The translations under genes and the position numbers were made by a program. From the NCBI GenBank assembly GCA_030848925.1, contig JANFFA010000001.1, positions 744,001 through 808,000 of the forward strand: a stretch of DNA of 64,000 nt. Reading direction: 5' to 3'. The stretch is from Rhodalgimonas zhirmunskyi. GTDB taxonomy: Bacteria; Pseudomonadota; Alphaproteobacteria; Rhodobacterales; Rhodobacteraceae. Within the stretch, counting starts at the first letter, position 1. The number at the start of each line of letters is the position of its first letter. Shown piece after piece: positions 24,530-33,854 of the stretch. The notes beneath the pieces are model-generated. The model was given only the letters and a program-made list of their open reading frames with translations. It ran no database searches and was not told the DNA's origin.

Positions 24530-27361
24530 ATGCCCGATCTCGATACCTCTCCCCCCGTCTCTGACGAGATCCGCAAAACCACCTGCTACATGTGCGCCTG
24601 CCGCTGCGGCATCGACGTGCATCTGACCAAGGGCCAGGTCTCTTATATCGAGGGCAACCGCGATCACCCGGTCAATCGCGGTGTGCTCTGCGCCAAGGGC
24701 TCCTCGGGCATCATGCAGCACCTTTCGCCCGCCCGCCTGCGCGCGCCACTCAAGCGCACCGGCCCGCGCGGCTCGGGCGAGTTCGAAGAAATCACATGGG
24801 ACGAGGCCTATAACCTCGCCACCAAATGGCTCGCCCCCCTGCGCGAGAAAGCCCCTGAAAAACTTGCCTTCTTCACCGGGCGTGACCAATCGCAATCCTT
24901 TACCTCGCTCTGGGCACAGGCCTTCGGCACGCCAAACTACGCCGCGCATGGCGGCTTCTGCTCGGTCAACATGGCGGCGGCGGGCATCTACACCATGGGC
25001 GGCGCGTTCTGGGAATTCGGCCAGCCCGACTGGGAAAGAACCAAGCTGCTGATGATCTTCGGCGTGGCCGAAGATCACGACTCCAACCCAATCAAGATGG
25101 GCCTTGGACAGATGAAGGCGCGCGGCGCCAAGGTGATCGGCGTCAACCCGGTGCGCTCGGGCTACAACGCCATCGCCGATCAATGGATCGGCATCACGCC
25201 GGGCACCGATGGCCTTTTCATCCTGTCGCTGATCCACGAGCTGCTAAAGGCGGGCAAGATCGACCTCACCTACCTTGCCCGCTACACCAACGCGGCCCAA
25301 CTGGTTAACGTGAACGACGGCCCCGATTACGGCCTCTTCCTGCGCGACGCCGACGGCAAGGCACAGATCCTCGACCGCGCCACCGGCAAGCCCGTTCCCT
25401 TCGACACCCCCGCCGTCACCCCCGATCTCGCCGGCCACATGCGCCGCGCCGGCAGCACCTACAAACCCGCCTTCCAGCTTCTCGCCGAAGCCTACCTCGA
25501 TCCCAAATACGCGCCCGAGGCCGTGGCCGAACGCTGCGGCATCGACGCCTCCACGATCCGCGCCACCGCCGCCGAACTGGCCCGCGTCGCCTTTGACGAG
25601 GAAATCACCCTCGACATCCCGTGGACCGATTGGAAGGGCGAGCGGCACGAAAAAATGACGGGCCGCCCCGTCGCCTTCCACGCCATGCGCGGCATCTCGG
25701 CCCATTCCAACGGGTTTCAGACGGCCCGCGCGCTTCACATCCTGCAAATCCTGTTGGGAAGCGTCGAGGTTCCCGGCGGTTTCCGCTTCAAACCGCCCTA
25801 CCCCAAAGCGCCGGAAAAGCACCCCCGCCCCCACGCGGGCGTGACGCCGGGCGCGCCGCTCGACGGCCCGCACCTCGGCTATCCGCTCGCCCCCGAAGAC
25901 CTGCTGCTTGATGCAAATGGCACCCCCAAACGCATCGACAAGGCCTTTTCATGGGAGGCCCCGCTCTCGGCCCACGGCCTCATGCACATGGTCATTTCCA
26001 ACGCCCACGCGGGCGATCCCTACAAGATCGACACGCTGTTCCTCTACATGGCGAACATGGCGTGGAACTCCTCGATGAACACGTCGCGCGTGATCGAAAT
26101 GCTCACCGACAGGGATGACAGCGGCGACTATGTCATCCCCCACATCATCTATTCCGATGCCTATTCCTCGGAAATGGTCGCCTATGCCGACCTGATCCTG
26201 CCCGACACGACCTATCTTGAACGCCACGACTGCATCTCGCTCCTTGATCGCCCGATTTGCGAGGCCGACGCCGCAGCCGACAGCATCCGCTGGCCCGTGG
26301 TCGAACCCGACCGCGACGTGAAGGGCTTTCAATCCGCGCTGTGTGACCTCGGCGCGCGTCTCGGCCTGCCCGGCTTCGTCAACGAAGATGGCAGCCAGAA
26401 ATACGCCGATTACGCCGATTACATGGTCAATCACGAACGCCGCCCCGGCATCGGCCCCCTCGCCGGATGGCGCGGCGAAGACGGCGAAAGCGAAGGCCGC
26501 GGCGCCCCCAACCCGACCCAGATCGAAAAATACATCGAAAACGGCGGCTTCTGGCATTCCGAAATCCCGGAAGAGGCCCGCTTCATGAAACCATGGAATG
26601 CCGCCTATCAGGACTGGGCCGTGAAAATCGGCCTGTTCGACGCCCCCGCGCCCTATCTCTTCAATATCTGGTCCGAACCGCTGCGCCGCTTCCAGCGCGC
26701 GGCCGAAGGGTTCGGGCGCACCCAGCCCCCCGATCACCTGCGCGCGCGGCTGAAAATGGCGATGTCGCCGCTGCCGCATTGGTATGAACCGTTCGAGGAA
26801 ACCGCCACCGACACGGCCGAATACCCGCTCCACGCGCTGACCCAGCGCCCGATGCACATGTATCATTCGTGGGGCTCGCAAAACGCGTGGCTGCGCCAGA
26901 TCACCAACACCAACCGGCTCTATATCCCCGCCGCCGAATACGCCAAATACGGCTTTGCCGAGGGCGATGACCTCGCCCTCGTCACCTCGCCGCACGGGCA
27001 AATCACCGCCCGCGTCGCCCCGATGGCCGCGCTCAACCCCCATACCGTCTGGACATGGAACGCCATCGGCAAGAAACCCGGCGCATGGGCGCTCGCCCCC
27101 GACGCGCCCGAGGCGAAAAAAGGCTTCCTGCTCAACCACCTGATCAACGAGTTGCTGCCGCCCAAGGGCGATGGCCGCCGCTGGGCCAACTCCGATCCGG
27201 TCACGGGGCAAGCCGCATGGTTCGACCTGCGCGTCAAGATCGAGAAAGCCCCGAAAGGCACCGCGCAAACCCCAAGCTGGCCGGCTCAGGCCTCACCCGT
27301 GGGCCGCGGCCCCGAGACCCTGGCCTATGGCCAGTCCTTCAAATCCGATCCCAGCACCTGA
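24530..27361 (+). CDS. soeA: Sulfite dehydrogenase (quinone) molybdopterin subunit SoeA
   Basis: This 943-residue complex-iron-sulfur molybdoenzyme catalytic subunit opens with a [4Fe-4S] site (CYMCACRCG ... CAKG) and continues with the molybdopterin oxidoreductase core (FFTGRDQSQ, HGGFCSVNM with a candidate Mo-ligand Cys, DHDSNPIKMG) and a C-terminal dinucleotide-binding domain (YAKYGFAEGDDLALVTSPHG). There is no Tat signal, so it faces the cytoplasm as described for SoeABC. The start is ATG 24530 with AGGA upstream. It is followed at 11 bp by a four-cluster ferredoxin and then by a NrfD/DmsC-type anchor, the soeABC order. It oxidises sulfite to sulfate, passing electrons to quinone. A different small anionic substrate cannot be excluded from sequence alone. 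Confidence 0.87.
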   Translation: MPDLDTSPPVSDEIRKTTCYMCACRCGIDVHLTKGQVSYIEGNRDHPVNRGVLCAKGSSGIMQHLSPARLRAPLKRTGPRGSGEFEEITWDEAYNLATKWLAPLREKAPEKLAFFTGRDQSQSFTSLWAQAFGTPNYAAHGGFCSVNMAAAGIYTMGGAFWEFGQPDWERTKLLMIFGVAEDHDSNPIKMGLGQMKARGAKVIGVNPVRSGYNAIADQWIGITPGTDGLFILSLIHELLKAGKIDLTYLARYTNAAQLVNVNDGPDYGLFLRDADGKAQILDRATGKPVPFDTPAVTPDLAGHMRRAGSTYKPAFQLLAEAYLDPKYAPEAVAERCGIDASTIRATAAELARVAFDEEITLDIPWTDWKGERHEKMTGRPVAFHAMRGISAHSNGFQTARALHILQILLGSVEVPGGFRFKPPYPKAPEKHPRPHAGVTPGAPLDGPHLGYPLAPEDLLLDANGTPKRIDKAFSWEAPLSAHGLMHMVISNAHAGDPYKIDTLFLYMANMAWNSSMNTSRVIEMLTDRDDSGDYVIPHIIYSDAYSSEMVAYADLILPDTTYLERHDCISLLDRPICEADAAADSIRWPVVEPDRDVKGFQSALCDLGARLGLPGFVNEDGSQKYADYADYMVNHERRPGIGPLAGWRGEDGESEGRGAPNPTQIEKYIENGGFWHSEIPEEARFMKPWNAAYQDWAVKIGLFDAPAPYLFNIWSEPLRRFQRAAEGFGRTQPPDHLRARLKMAMSPLPHWYEPFEETATDTAEYPLHALTQRPMHMYHSWGSQNAWLRQITNTNRLYIPAAEYAKYGFAEGDDLALVTSPHGQITARVAPMAALNPHTVWTWNAIGKKPGAWALAPDAPEAKKGFLLNHLINELLPPKGDGRRWANSDPVTGQAAWFDLRVKIEKAPKGTAQTPSWPAQASPVGRGPETLAYGQSFKSDPST

Positions 27362-27372
27362 CAGGCCCCCGC

Positions 27373-28101
27373 ATGACAACCCTGCCCGACCATACCGAAA
27401 AGAAACTCGGCCTCGCCATCGACCTCGATACCTGCGTCGGTTGTCAGGCCTGCGTCATCTCCTGCAAGGAATGGAACACCGGCCATTACGGCGCGCCGCT
27501 TTCCGATACCGACCCCTACGGCGCCGATCCCTCGGGCACCTTCCTCAACCGCGTCCACAGCTACGAAAGCCAGCCCGAAACCGGCCCCGCCCAACTCACC
27601 CATTTCCCAAAATCCTGCCTCCATTGCGAAGACGCGCCCTGCGTCACCGTCTGCCCCACCGGCGCCAGCTACAAGCGCACCGAAGACGGCATCGTGCTGG
27701 TGAACGAGGACGATTGCATGGGCTGCGGCCTCTGCGCATGGGCCTGCCCCTACGGCGCGCGCGAACTCGACGCGCTGGCCGGCGTGATGAAGAAATGCAC
27801 CCTCTGCGTCGATCGCATCTATAACGACAACATCCCCGAACAGGACCGCATCCCCTCCTGTGTGCGTACCTGTCCGGCGAATGCCCGCCACTTCGGAGAT
27901 TTCGCTGACCCGAATTCCAACGTCTCGCGGCTCAAGGCCGAACGCGGCGGCATCGCCCTCATGCCCGAACAGGGCACAAAGCCGGTCAACACCTACCTGC
28001 CCCCGCGCGCCAAATCCGCGCCCACCGGCGCCCTCACCCCCGTGGCGGAGGAACCCAAGGGCTTCCTCGCCTGGCTCGACCGCGCGCTCGAGGCGCTCTG
28101 A
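27373..28101 (+). CDS. soeB: Sulfite dehydrogenase iron-sulfur subunit SoeB
   Basis: This 242-residue ferredoxin-like subunit has four cysteine clusters: CVGCQACVISC, CLHCEDAPCVTVCP, CMGCGLCAWACP and CTLC with the later CVRTCP. It should carry four [4Fe-4S] centres relaying electrons from SoeA to the membrane subunit. There is no export signal. ATG 27373 lies 11 bp after soeA, and soeC starts 1 base after the soeB stop. Confidence 0.9.
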   Translation: MTTLPDHTEKKLGLAIDLDTCVGCQACVISCKEWNTGHYGAPLSDTDPYGADPSGTFLNRVHSYESQPETGPAQLTHFPKSCLHCEDAPCVTVCPTGASYKRTEDGIVLVNEDDCMGCGLCAWACPYGARELDALAGVMKKCTLCVDRIYNDNIPEQDRIPSCVRTCPANARHFGDFADPNSNVSRLKAERGGIALMPEQGTKPVNTYLPPRAKSAPTGALTPVAEEPKGFLAWLDRALEAL

Positions 28102-28102
28102 C

Positions 28103-28975
28103 ATGCATCCAGCCCCCTCCGTCATCTTCTTCAGCACGTTTTCCGGCCTCGGCTTCGGCCTCATGGCCTTCCTCGGGCTCGGCCTACCCGATGTCACGGG
28201 ATGGGTCGCCTTTACCTTCTGGTTCATCGCCTACGCCTGCTCCGTGGGCGGGCTGCTGGCCTCGCTCTTTCACCTCGCCAACCCGAAAAACGCGCGCAAG
28301 GCGCTGTCGCAATGGCGTTCAAGCTGGCTCTCGCGCGAAGGCATCGCCGCCATCGCCACGCTTCTCACCGCCGCGCCCTACGCCATCGGGCGCATCTTCT
28401 TCGACACCGCGTGGCAGCCGCTGGGCTACGCCACCGCCGCGCTGGCGCTGTTCACCGTCTTCACCACCGCCATGATCTACACCCAGCTGCGCACCGTGCC
28501 GCGCTGGAACACGCCCTTCACCCCGGCGCTTTTCCTCGCCTACAGCCTCTCGGGCGGTGCGCTTCTCGCCGGACAGCCGATCCCGGCCGCCCTCCTGCTG
28601 CTTGTCACCGGCGCGCTCCAGATCGCCTACTGGTGGCAAGGCGACGCCGCCGAACGTGACCCCGAAAGCACCGTTGAGACCGCCACCGGCCTCGGGCGCA
28701 TCGGCGCCACCCGCCTGTTCGAGCCGCCGCATCAGGGCGACAACTACCTGCTTCGGGAAATGGCCTACCGCATCGCGCGCAAACACGCGGTCAAACTCCG
28801 CGCCCTCGCGCTGATCCTCGGCGCGGCCCTGCCCGCCGGGCTGCTGCTGGTGTTTTCAGCAACCCACCTCGTCGCCCTCGTCGCCGTGCTCAGCCACATC
28901 ACCGGCCTGCTCGCCGCCCGCTGGCTCTTCTTCGCCGAGGCCCGGCATGTCCAAAGCCTCTACTACGGTCTCTGA
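28103..28975 (+). CDS. soeC: Sulfite dehydrogenase membrane anchor SoeC (DmsC-like)
   Basis: This 290-residue hydrophobic protein has about eight membrane segments, beginning MHPAPSVIFFSTFSGLGFGL, and the DmsC-family pattern SVGGLLASLFHLANPKNARKALSQWRSS split over the second helix and loop. It anchors SoeAB and passes electrons to quinone. A 12-base repeat TCTGACCCCAAT spans the stop codon and recurs 25 bases downstream. Beyond it, GGGGGGC-AGC-GCCCCCC (29034-29050) may act as a terminator. Confidence 0.88.
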   Translation: MHPAPSVIFFSTFSGLGFGLMAFLGLGLPDVTGWVAFTFWFIAYACSVGGLLASLFHLANPKNARKALSQWRSSWLSREGIAAIATLLTAAPYAIGRIFFDTAWQPLGYATAALALFTVFTTAMIYTQLRTVPRWNTPFTPALFLAYSLSGGALLAGQPIPAALLLLVTGALQIAYWWQGDAAERDPESTVETATGLGRIGATRLFEPPHQGDNYLLREMAYRIARKHAVKLRALALILGAALPAGLLLVFSATHLVALVAVLSHITGLLAARWLFFAEARHVQSLYYGL

Positions 28976-29033
28976 CCCCAATCCCCCCCGCTTCATCTGA
29001 CCCCAATTTCCCGGGGGGTGAGGCCGCAGGCGG

Positions 29034-29050
29034 AGGGGGGCAGCGCCCCC
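29034..29050. terminator. G/C hairpin after soeC
   Basis: GGGGGGC-AGC-GCCCCCC is a perfect 7-bp stem lying between convergent soeC and the DUF1428 gene. There is no clear U-tract, so this is a structural guess. It resembles the 60320-60338 hairpin. Confidence 0.45.
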
Positions 29051-29070
29051 CGCGCCCCCGCCGGTAACCG

Positions 29071-29427
29071 TCACGCCCGGAACACCGCGACCGGCTCGAA
29101 CCCGCCCCACATCATCCGCATCCCGTCGAACGGCATGTCCTGCATGTCCTTCATGCGCGGGTCCTCCATCATCTTGGCAAACCCCGCCTGCGCCGTCTCC
29201 TTGTCCGGCCACACCATCCACGAGAACACGACCTTCTCCCCCGCTTCCCGCTTCACCGCCATGGGAAACGAGGTCACCTTGCCCTCGGGCACGTCATCTT
29301 CCCAATTCTCGTGCATCTCCAGACACCCGTAATCCTTGAACACCTCCCACCCCTTGTGCGCCATCTCAAGGTAGGCCGCCTTGTTGCCCTCCGGCACCGC
29401 GACGAGGAATCCCGATACATAAGCCAT
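29071..29427 (-). CDS. DUF1428 family protein
   Basis: This 118-residue protein begins MAYVSGFLVAVPEGNKAAY and ends with DGMRMMWGGFEPVA, the two ends typical of the DUF1428 (YbaA-like) ferredoxin-like fold. Biochemical function is unknown. ATG 29427 has GGGAG upstream. It is divergent from a MarR-type gene with a palindrome between them, so it is probably the regulator's target. Confidence 0.9.
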   Translation of the reverse strand: MAYVSGFLVAVPEGNKAAYLEMAHKGWEVFKDYGCLEMHENWEDDVPEGKVTSFPMAVKREAGEKVVFSWMVWPDKETAQAGFAKMMEDPRMKDMQDMPFDGMRMMWGGFEPVAVFRA

Positions 29428-29487
29428 CTCGCATCTCCCTGATTTAATCCGTTCCAGATTCGCCCATACAGCTTGACACCAAACTAT

Positions 29488-29499
29488 GTTGATATCAAC
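29488..29499. promoter_or_regulatory. Perfect palindrome, likely MarR operator
   Basis: GTTGATATCAAC is a perfect 12-bp palindrome, extendable with one mismatch on each side to 18 bp (TATGTTGATATCAACCTA). It lies 10 bases after a TTGACA (29473-29478) and between the divergent DUF1428 and MarR-type genes, ending 9 bp before the likely marR start. Autoregulation and control of both genes is the natural reading. Confidence 0.6.
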
Positions 29500-29508
29500 C
29501 TATTCAAC

Positions 29509-29964
29509 ATGATCGATCCCAAGCTAGACCCCGACCTGCCCCTCGAAACCACCATCGAGGTGCGCGACACCTGCCTCTGCCTGCACCTGCAACGCGCCGC
29601 CCGCTTGGTGGCGCGCCGCTTCGATCAGGCGCTGCGCCCGCTTGATCTGACTAATGCGCAATTTTCGCTGTTGATGGCGCTCAACCGCCCCGCGCCGCCC
29701 CGGATCTCCGATCTGGTGCCGCTTTTGGGGCAGGACCGCACCACCCTCACCGCCGCGCTCAAACCGCTCGAACGCCGCGATCTGGTGCTGCGCCTCGCCG
29801 ACACGGATGATGCCCGCGCCCGCCGCCTCGCCCTCACCGATGGCGGGCGCGCGCTGCTCAAACGGGCGGTGCCGATCTGGCGCGACACCCACGCCGCGCT
29901 CGACGCCACGCTCGCCCCCGATTTCCCCGACACGCTCCGCGCCGGATTGCGCACACTCGCCTGA
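29509..29964 (+). CDS. MarR family transcriptional regulator
   Basis: This 151-residue winged-helix protein has a recognition region ISDLVPLLGQDRTTLTAALK and the wing RLADTDDARARRLALTDGGR. CLCLHLQRAARLVARRFD at the N-terminus forms the dimer helix and carries two close cysteines (CLC), so redox sensing is possible. I chose ATG 29509; an in-frame TTG at 29473 would place the start inside the -35-like TTGACA. It is divergent from DUF1428 over a palindrome. Confidence 0.88.
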   Translation: MIDPKLDPDLPLETTIEVRDTCLCLHLQRAARLVARRFDQALRPLDLTNAQFSLLMALNRPAPPRISDLVPLLGQDRTTLTAALKPLERRDLVLRLADTDDARARRLALTDGGRALLKRAVPIWRDTHAALDATLAPDFPDTLRAGLRTLA

Positions 29965-29995
29965 CTCCGCAAGCGCCGCAAAGAAGCGTCCCCCG

Positions 29996-30021
29996 CCCCT
30001 TTCATTTTTCCAAAAATACTC
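29996..30021 (+). repeat. Intergenic tail motif, copy 1
   Basis: CCCCTTTCATTTTTCCAAAA followed by ATACTC lies about 30 bases after the marR stop. It belongs to a set of similar post-stop sequences in this window with the pattern CTTTC..TT...AAATAC.C. Confidence 0.6.
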
Positions 30022-30195
30022 AAATCCACCGCACGCCGCGTTTACCCGCACGGTGCTTTAACGCCTCGCCCCCGGCAAAGGTTAACACCCCCGCGCCATA
30101 CGCAAAGCAGACGGATTGCAGCCCCATCGCAGACGCCGCTTTTTCGCCGCGTTAACCCGTTAACCCGCCCGCACGGCGCTCCACAGGGCCCGCGC

Positions 30196-31341
30196 TCAAA
30201 GACAAGCTTCGATCAGCGCCCGGGTGTTCTCTGCCGTCATCTCCACCGGGTTTCCCCCCACGCTCGGATCCGCCAGCGCCTGCGCCACCAGCGCGTCCAG
30301 ATCAGGCGATTTCACCCCAAGTGTGGTCAGGTTTTCAGGGATGCCCAGAGCCGCGTTCAACTCCCCAACATAGTTGAAGAAACCTTCAAAACCCCCTGAT
30401 ATCCCTAGGTAATTCGCAAGGTCTCCAATCCGGCCCTCGATCGCCGCGCGGTTGAATTTCAGCACCTCCTGCATCACCACGGCGTTGGTCGTGCCGTGGT
30501 GCGTGTTGTGCATCGCGCCAATCGGATGGCTGATCGCATGGATCGCACCCAGCCCCTTCTGGAACGCCACCGCCCCCATCGCCGCTGCGGCCAGCATCTG
30601 ACCCCGCGCCTCAAGGTCGCCACCATCCTCGTAAGCCCTTGGAAGATATAGCTTTACCAGCCGCATCCCTTCCACCGCGATGCCCTGACTCATGGGGTGG
30701 AAATGCGGGCTGCAATAGGCCTCAAGGCAATGGGCAAAAGCATCCATGCCGGTGCCCGCCGTGATCGCCTTCGGCATGCCCACGCTCAACTCGGGATCGC
30801 TCAGAACAATGGAGGGCAACACCTTGGGATGAAAGATGATTTTCTTCTCATGGGTCTGCGAATTGGTCAGCACACTGGCCCGCCCGACCTCCGATCCGGT
30901 GCCGGCGGTCGTCGGCACCGCGATGATCGGCGCGATGGCGTCGGCATTGGCACGGGTCCACCAGTCGCCCACATCCTCGAAGTCCCAAACCGGGCGCGAT
31001 TGCCCCGCCATGAAGGCCACCATCTTGCCCAGATCAAGCCCCGAACCGCCGCCGAACGCGATCACCCCGTCATGCTCACCCTCACGGTAAGCCCTTATGC
31101 CTGCTTCCAAATTTTTCTCTGTCGGGTTCGGGTCCACCTCGGCGAACATCGCCCGGCCCAGCCCTGCATCCTCCAGCAGATCAAGCGTATCTGCGGTGAT
31201 CTTGAGCCGCGCCAAACCCTTGTCCGTCACCAGCAGCGGGTGCTTCATCCCCAGCGCCACACAGGCCTCGCCGATCTCGCGGATACGTCCCGCGCCAAAC
31301 CGGATCGCCGTGGGGTAGGACCAATTCGCTGTCAATTTCAT
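30196..31341 (-). CDS. Iron-containing alcohol dehydrogenase
   Basis: This 381-residue group III dehydrogenase has an NAD(P)-binding GGGSGLDLGK, TTAGTGSEV, and metal-ligand regions GTGMDAFAHCLEAY and HAISHPIGAMHNTHHG (Asp and three His as expected). It interconverts an alcohol and an aldehyde in the cytoplasm; the substrate may be a semialdehyde given the amino-acid context. ATG 31341 is preferred over an upstream ATG at 31362. It lies 40 bp after the GS-like gene and closes the probable operon racemase-pxpB-pxpC-GS-ADH. Confidence 0.9.
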   Translation of the reverse strand: MKLTANWSYPTAIRFGAGRIREIGEACVALGMKHPLLVTDKGLARLKITADTLDLLEDAGLGRAMFAEVDPNPTEKNLEAGIRAYREGEHDGVIAFGGGSGLDLGKMVAFMAGQSRPVWDFEDVGDWWTRANADAIAPIIAVPTTAGTGSEVGRASVLTNSQTHEKKIIFHPKVLPSIVLSDPELSVGMPKAITAGTGMDAFAHCLEAYCSPHFHPMSQGIAVEGMRLVKLYLPRAYEDGGDLEARGQMLAAAAMGAVAFQKGLGAIHAISHPIGAMHNTHHGTTNAVVMQEVLKFNRAAIEGRIGDLANYLGISGGFEGFFNYVGELNAALGIPENLTTLGVKSPDLDALVAQALADPSVGGNPVEMTAENTRALIEACL

Positions 31342-31381
31342 CTCGCAACCCTTTCCAATCAAAGGTTATTTCTTGTATCAG

Positions 31382-32746
31382 TCAGGCCCGCTCAAAGCCG
31401 CGCGCGATTTCCCAGTCGGTCACCGCGCGGTCGAACTCTTCCAATTCCCAGCGCGCGCAACGGGCGTAATGCGCGATCACCCCGTCGCCCATCGCCGCCC
31501 GCAACATCGCCGAATGGCTCAGCGTTTGCTCCGCCGCCGCAAGGGACACCGGGATTTCCGCCGCCGCGTCCGCCTCATAGACATCGCCCCGGATCGGCGC
31601 GGCCAGCGTCAGCCCCTCCTCGATCCCCGCCAGGCCCGCCGCCAATTGCGCCGCCAGCGCCAGATAGGGGTTCAGGTCCGATCCCCCGATCCGGCACTCC
31701 ACCCGCACCGCCTTCGTCCCCGCCCCGCACAGCCGGAACCCGGCCGTGCGATTGTCCACCGACCAGACCGATTTCGTCGGCGCAAACGTGCCTTTAACGA
31801 AGCGTTTATAGCTGTTGATGTAAGGTGCGAGGAAATAGGTCACGTCCGGCGCATACTTGATCAACCCAGCCATGTAGGCGCGCATCAATTCACTCATGCC
31901 ATACTCGGCATCCGGGTCGTGGAAGGCGTTCTTGCCGTCTTTCCACAGGGATTGATGCACGTGGCTGGACGAGCCGACCTTGTCGGCCCGCCATTTCGCA
32001 AGGAACGTGGCCGACACCCCATTGGCCCATGCGATCTCTTTCGTCGAGTGTTTGGCGATGGTGTGATACTCGGCACAATCCAGCGCCGGGCCGTATTTGA
32101 TGTTCAGCTCTTCCTGCCCGGTCTCGGCCTCGCCCTTGGAATTCTCGATCGGTATCCCCGCCGCGTAAAGGTGATTGCGCAGGGGGCGCATCACCCCCTC
32201 TTCCTTGGTCGTCTGCAGGATGTTGTAATCTTCGTTATAACGGCTCACCGGCATCAGATCGCGGAAGCCCGCCCCGGCATTCGCCTCGTAACTCTTTTCA
32301 AACAAAAAGAATTCCAGCTCCGTCGCCATCATCGGCGTAAGCCCCATCGCCTCGGCCCGCGCCACTTGGCGTTTCAGGATCGCACGCGGTGAATGGGGCA
32401 CCTCGGCGTGGGTGTGATGGTCCAGCACATCACAGATCACCATCACCGTCCCCTCAAGCCACGGCACCGGTCGCAGGCTGGCCAGATCGGGCTTCATGAC
32501 GTAATCGCCATAGCCCTTTTCCCAGCTTGTCGCCGCATAGCCCTCGGGCGTCGCCATTTCCAGATCGGTCGCCAGAAGGTAGTTGCAGCAATGCGTTTCT
32601 TCCCACGCACTTTCAATGAAATGCCGCGCGACAAAGCGTTTGCCCATCAGCCGTCCCTGCATGTCGACGATACAGGCCAGCACGGTATCCACGCTGCCAT
32701 CTTCTACACGGGCCTTGAGCGTCTCGAATGTCATCGCTTCGGGCAT
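31382..32746 (-). CDS. Glutamine synthetase family ligase
   Basis: This 454-residue protein has the GS folds and motifs: ATELEFFLFEKSY (metal/Glu site), SSSHVHQSLW (where glutamine synthetases have GSGMHxHxS), NSYKRFVKGTFAPT and DNRTAGFRLCG. The GxGMH glycine loop is altered to GSSSHVH, which sets it apart from true nitrogen-assimilating GS and points to the gamma-glutamyl-amine ligase group (PuuA/GMAS-like). It would join glutamate to an amine using ATP; the amine is unknown. It is neighboured by PxpC upstream and an Fe-ADH downstream. Confidence 0.85.
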   Translation of the reverse strand: MPEAMTFETLKARVEDGSVDTVLACIVDMQGRLMGKRFVARHFIESAWEETHCCNYLLATDLEMATPEGYAATSWEKGYGDYVMKPDLASLRPVPWLEGTVMVICDVLDHHTHAEVPHSPRAILKRQVARAEAMGLTPMMATELEFFLFEKSYEANAGAGFRDLMPVSRYNEDYNILQTTKEEGVMRPLRNHLYAAGIPIENSKGEAETGQEELNIKYGPALDCAEYHTIAKHSTKEIAWANGVSATFLAKWRADKVGSSSHVHQSLWKDGKNAFHDPDAEYGMSELMRAYMAGLIKYAPDVTYFLAPYINSYKRFVKGTFAPTKSVWSVDNRTAGFRLCGAGTKAVRVECRIGGSDLNPYLALAAQLAAGLAGIEEGLTLAAPIRGDVYEADAAAEIPVSLAAAEQTLSHSAMLRAAMGDGVIAHYARCARWELEEFDRAVTDWEIARGFERA

Positions 32747-32837
32747 CTGACTCGTCCTTATGTTTTGCGTCCCCCGGATTTCTCTGCCAATGCCACGCGG
32801 CGTGCAATCGCAAACTCTCGCTTACGGACGCCCCGCC

Positions 32838-33854
32838 TCACGCCCGGTCGAGCTCATCGCCCGCCGTGACGCCGCCAATCAATTGATATGACAGCAAATC
32901 CCGGATCGTCGCCGGATCGCGCAGCAGCGGCCGGCAACGCCCCCGCGCCCCCTTCAGAAGATCGGCGTCACTTTGAAACAGCGCATCTGCCTCATCAATG
33001 GGCACATGCAAAAAACGGATTTCGGCCCCCGGCGCGGCCTGCGCCACGCGCGGCAGGTCATTGGGCAGCACCCGCCCGATCCGCGGATAGCCGCCAATCG
33101 TCTGACACTCGGCCATCAGCACAAACGGCACGCCCTCGCCCGTCATCTGGATATCCCCCGGCCCGATCATGTCCGAGGCCAGCCCCGCCGCATGGGCCGA
33201 CGAAAACGCGCGCGACGCATCAAACCGCACGCCCTGCCGGTTGCCCTGCTGCGCGCGGGTGAATTTCTCATCATAGAAGGCCGCGATCACGTCTCCTTCG
33301 AACAGCCCCGTTTGCGCGCTGTCCATCGCCCGCACCGTGCCACCGCCAAAGCGTTGCTCCGGCTCGATAATCTGCCCCGGTCGCGCCGGATCAGGGTCCG
33401 CACCAAGCGCCAGAACCTGCCCATTTTCCAACAGCCCGCCGATGCCGATGCTCAGATGTGCCGCCTGACTGTCCAGCCACTCCGCCTCCGCAAAGCCCCC
33501 CGCCGGAACGAGGTAGCCAAACATCCCCGCCTGCGTGCCGCCGATGCGCAGCGTCTCGCCCGGTTGCAACAGGTGGCTTGCGTTCCAAGCCAGCGGCTCG
33601 TCATCGCGCAGCGCCCGCATCGGCGCACCAGTCAGCGCGATCCGCATCGGCACCGTCACGGCAAACACGCCCCCCGCCCCGGCCATCTCAATCCCCGGCA
33701 GAACCTCTGGCGCGCCCAGCAAGGCTGCCGCCTCGATCAACGCCATCCGGTCCATCGCCCCGCCACGCGAAAGCCCCTGCGCCAAATGCCCGGGGCGGCC
33801 CATGTCCTGAAGGCTCATCACGCCATCGGCGCGCCGTATCTCCAGCGCGCTCAT
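32838..33854 (-). CDS. pxpC: 5-oxoprolinase subunit C-like (PxpC/KipA family)
   Basis: This 338-residue carboxyltransferase-domain (AHS2) protein begins IRRADGVMSLQDMGRPG and has GGAMDRMA, GMFGYLVPAGG, QTIGGYPRIGRVLPNDLPR. With PxpA and PxpB such proteins cleave 5-oxoproline in an ATP-dependent way. Its start overlaps the pxpB stop (ATGA), so the pair is coupled. No PxpA (LamB/YcsF) gene lies in the window, so the partner is elsewhere or the pair has another role. Confidence 0.88.
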   Translation of the reverse strand: MSALEIRRADGVMSLQDMGRPGHLAQGLSRGGAMDRMALIEAAALLGAPEVLPGIEMAGAGGVFAVTVPMRIALTGAPMRALRDDEPLAWNASHLLQPGETLRIGGTQAGMFGYLVPAGGFAEAEWLDSQAAHLSIGIGGLLENGQVLALGADPDPARPGQIIEPEQRFGGGTVRAMDSAQTGLFEGDVIAAFYDEKFTRAQQGNRQGVRFDASRAFSSAHAAGLASDMIGPGDIQMTGEGVPFVLMAECQTIGGYPRIGRVLPNDLPRVAQAAPGAEIRFLHVPIDEADALFQSDADLLKGARGRCRPLLRDPATIRDLLSYQLIGGVTAGDELDRA

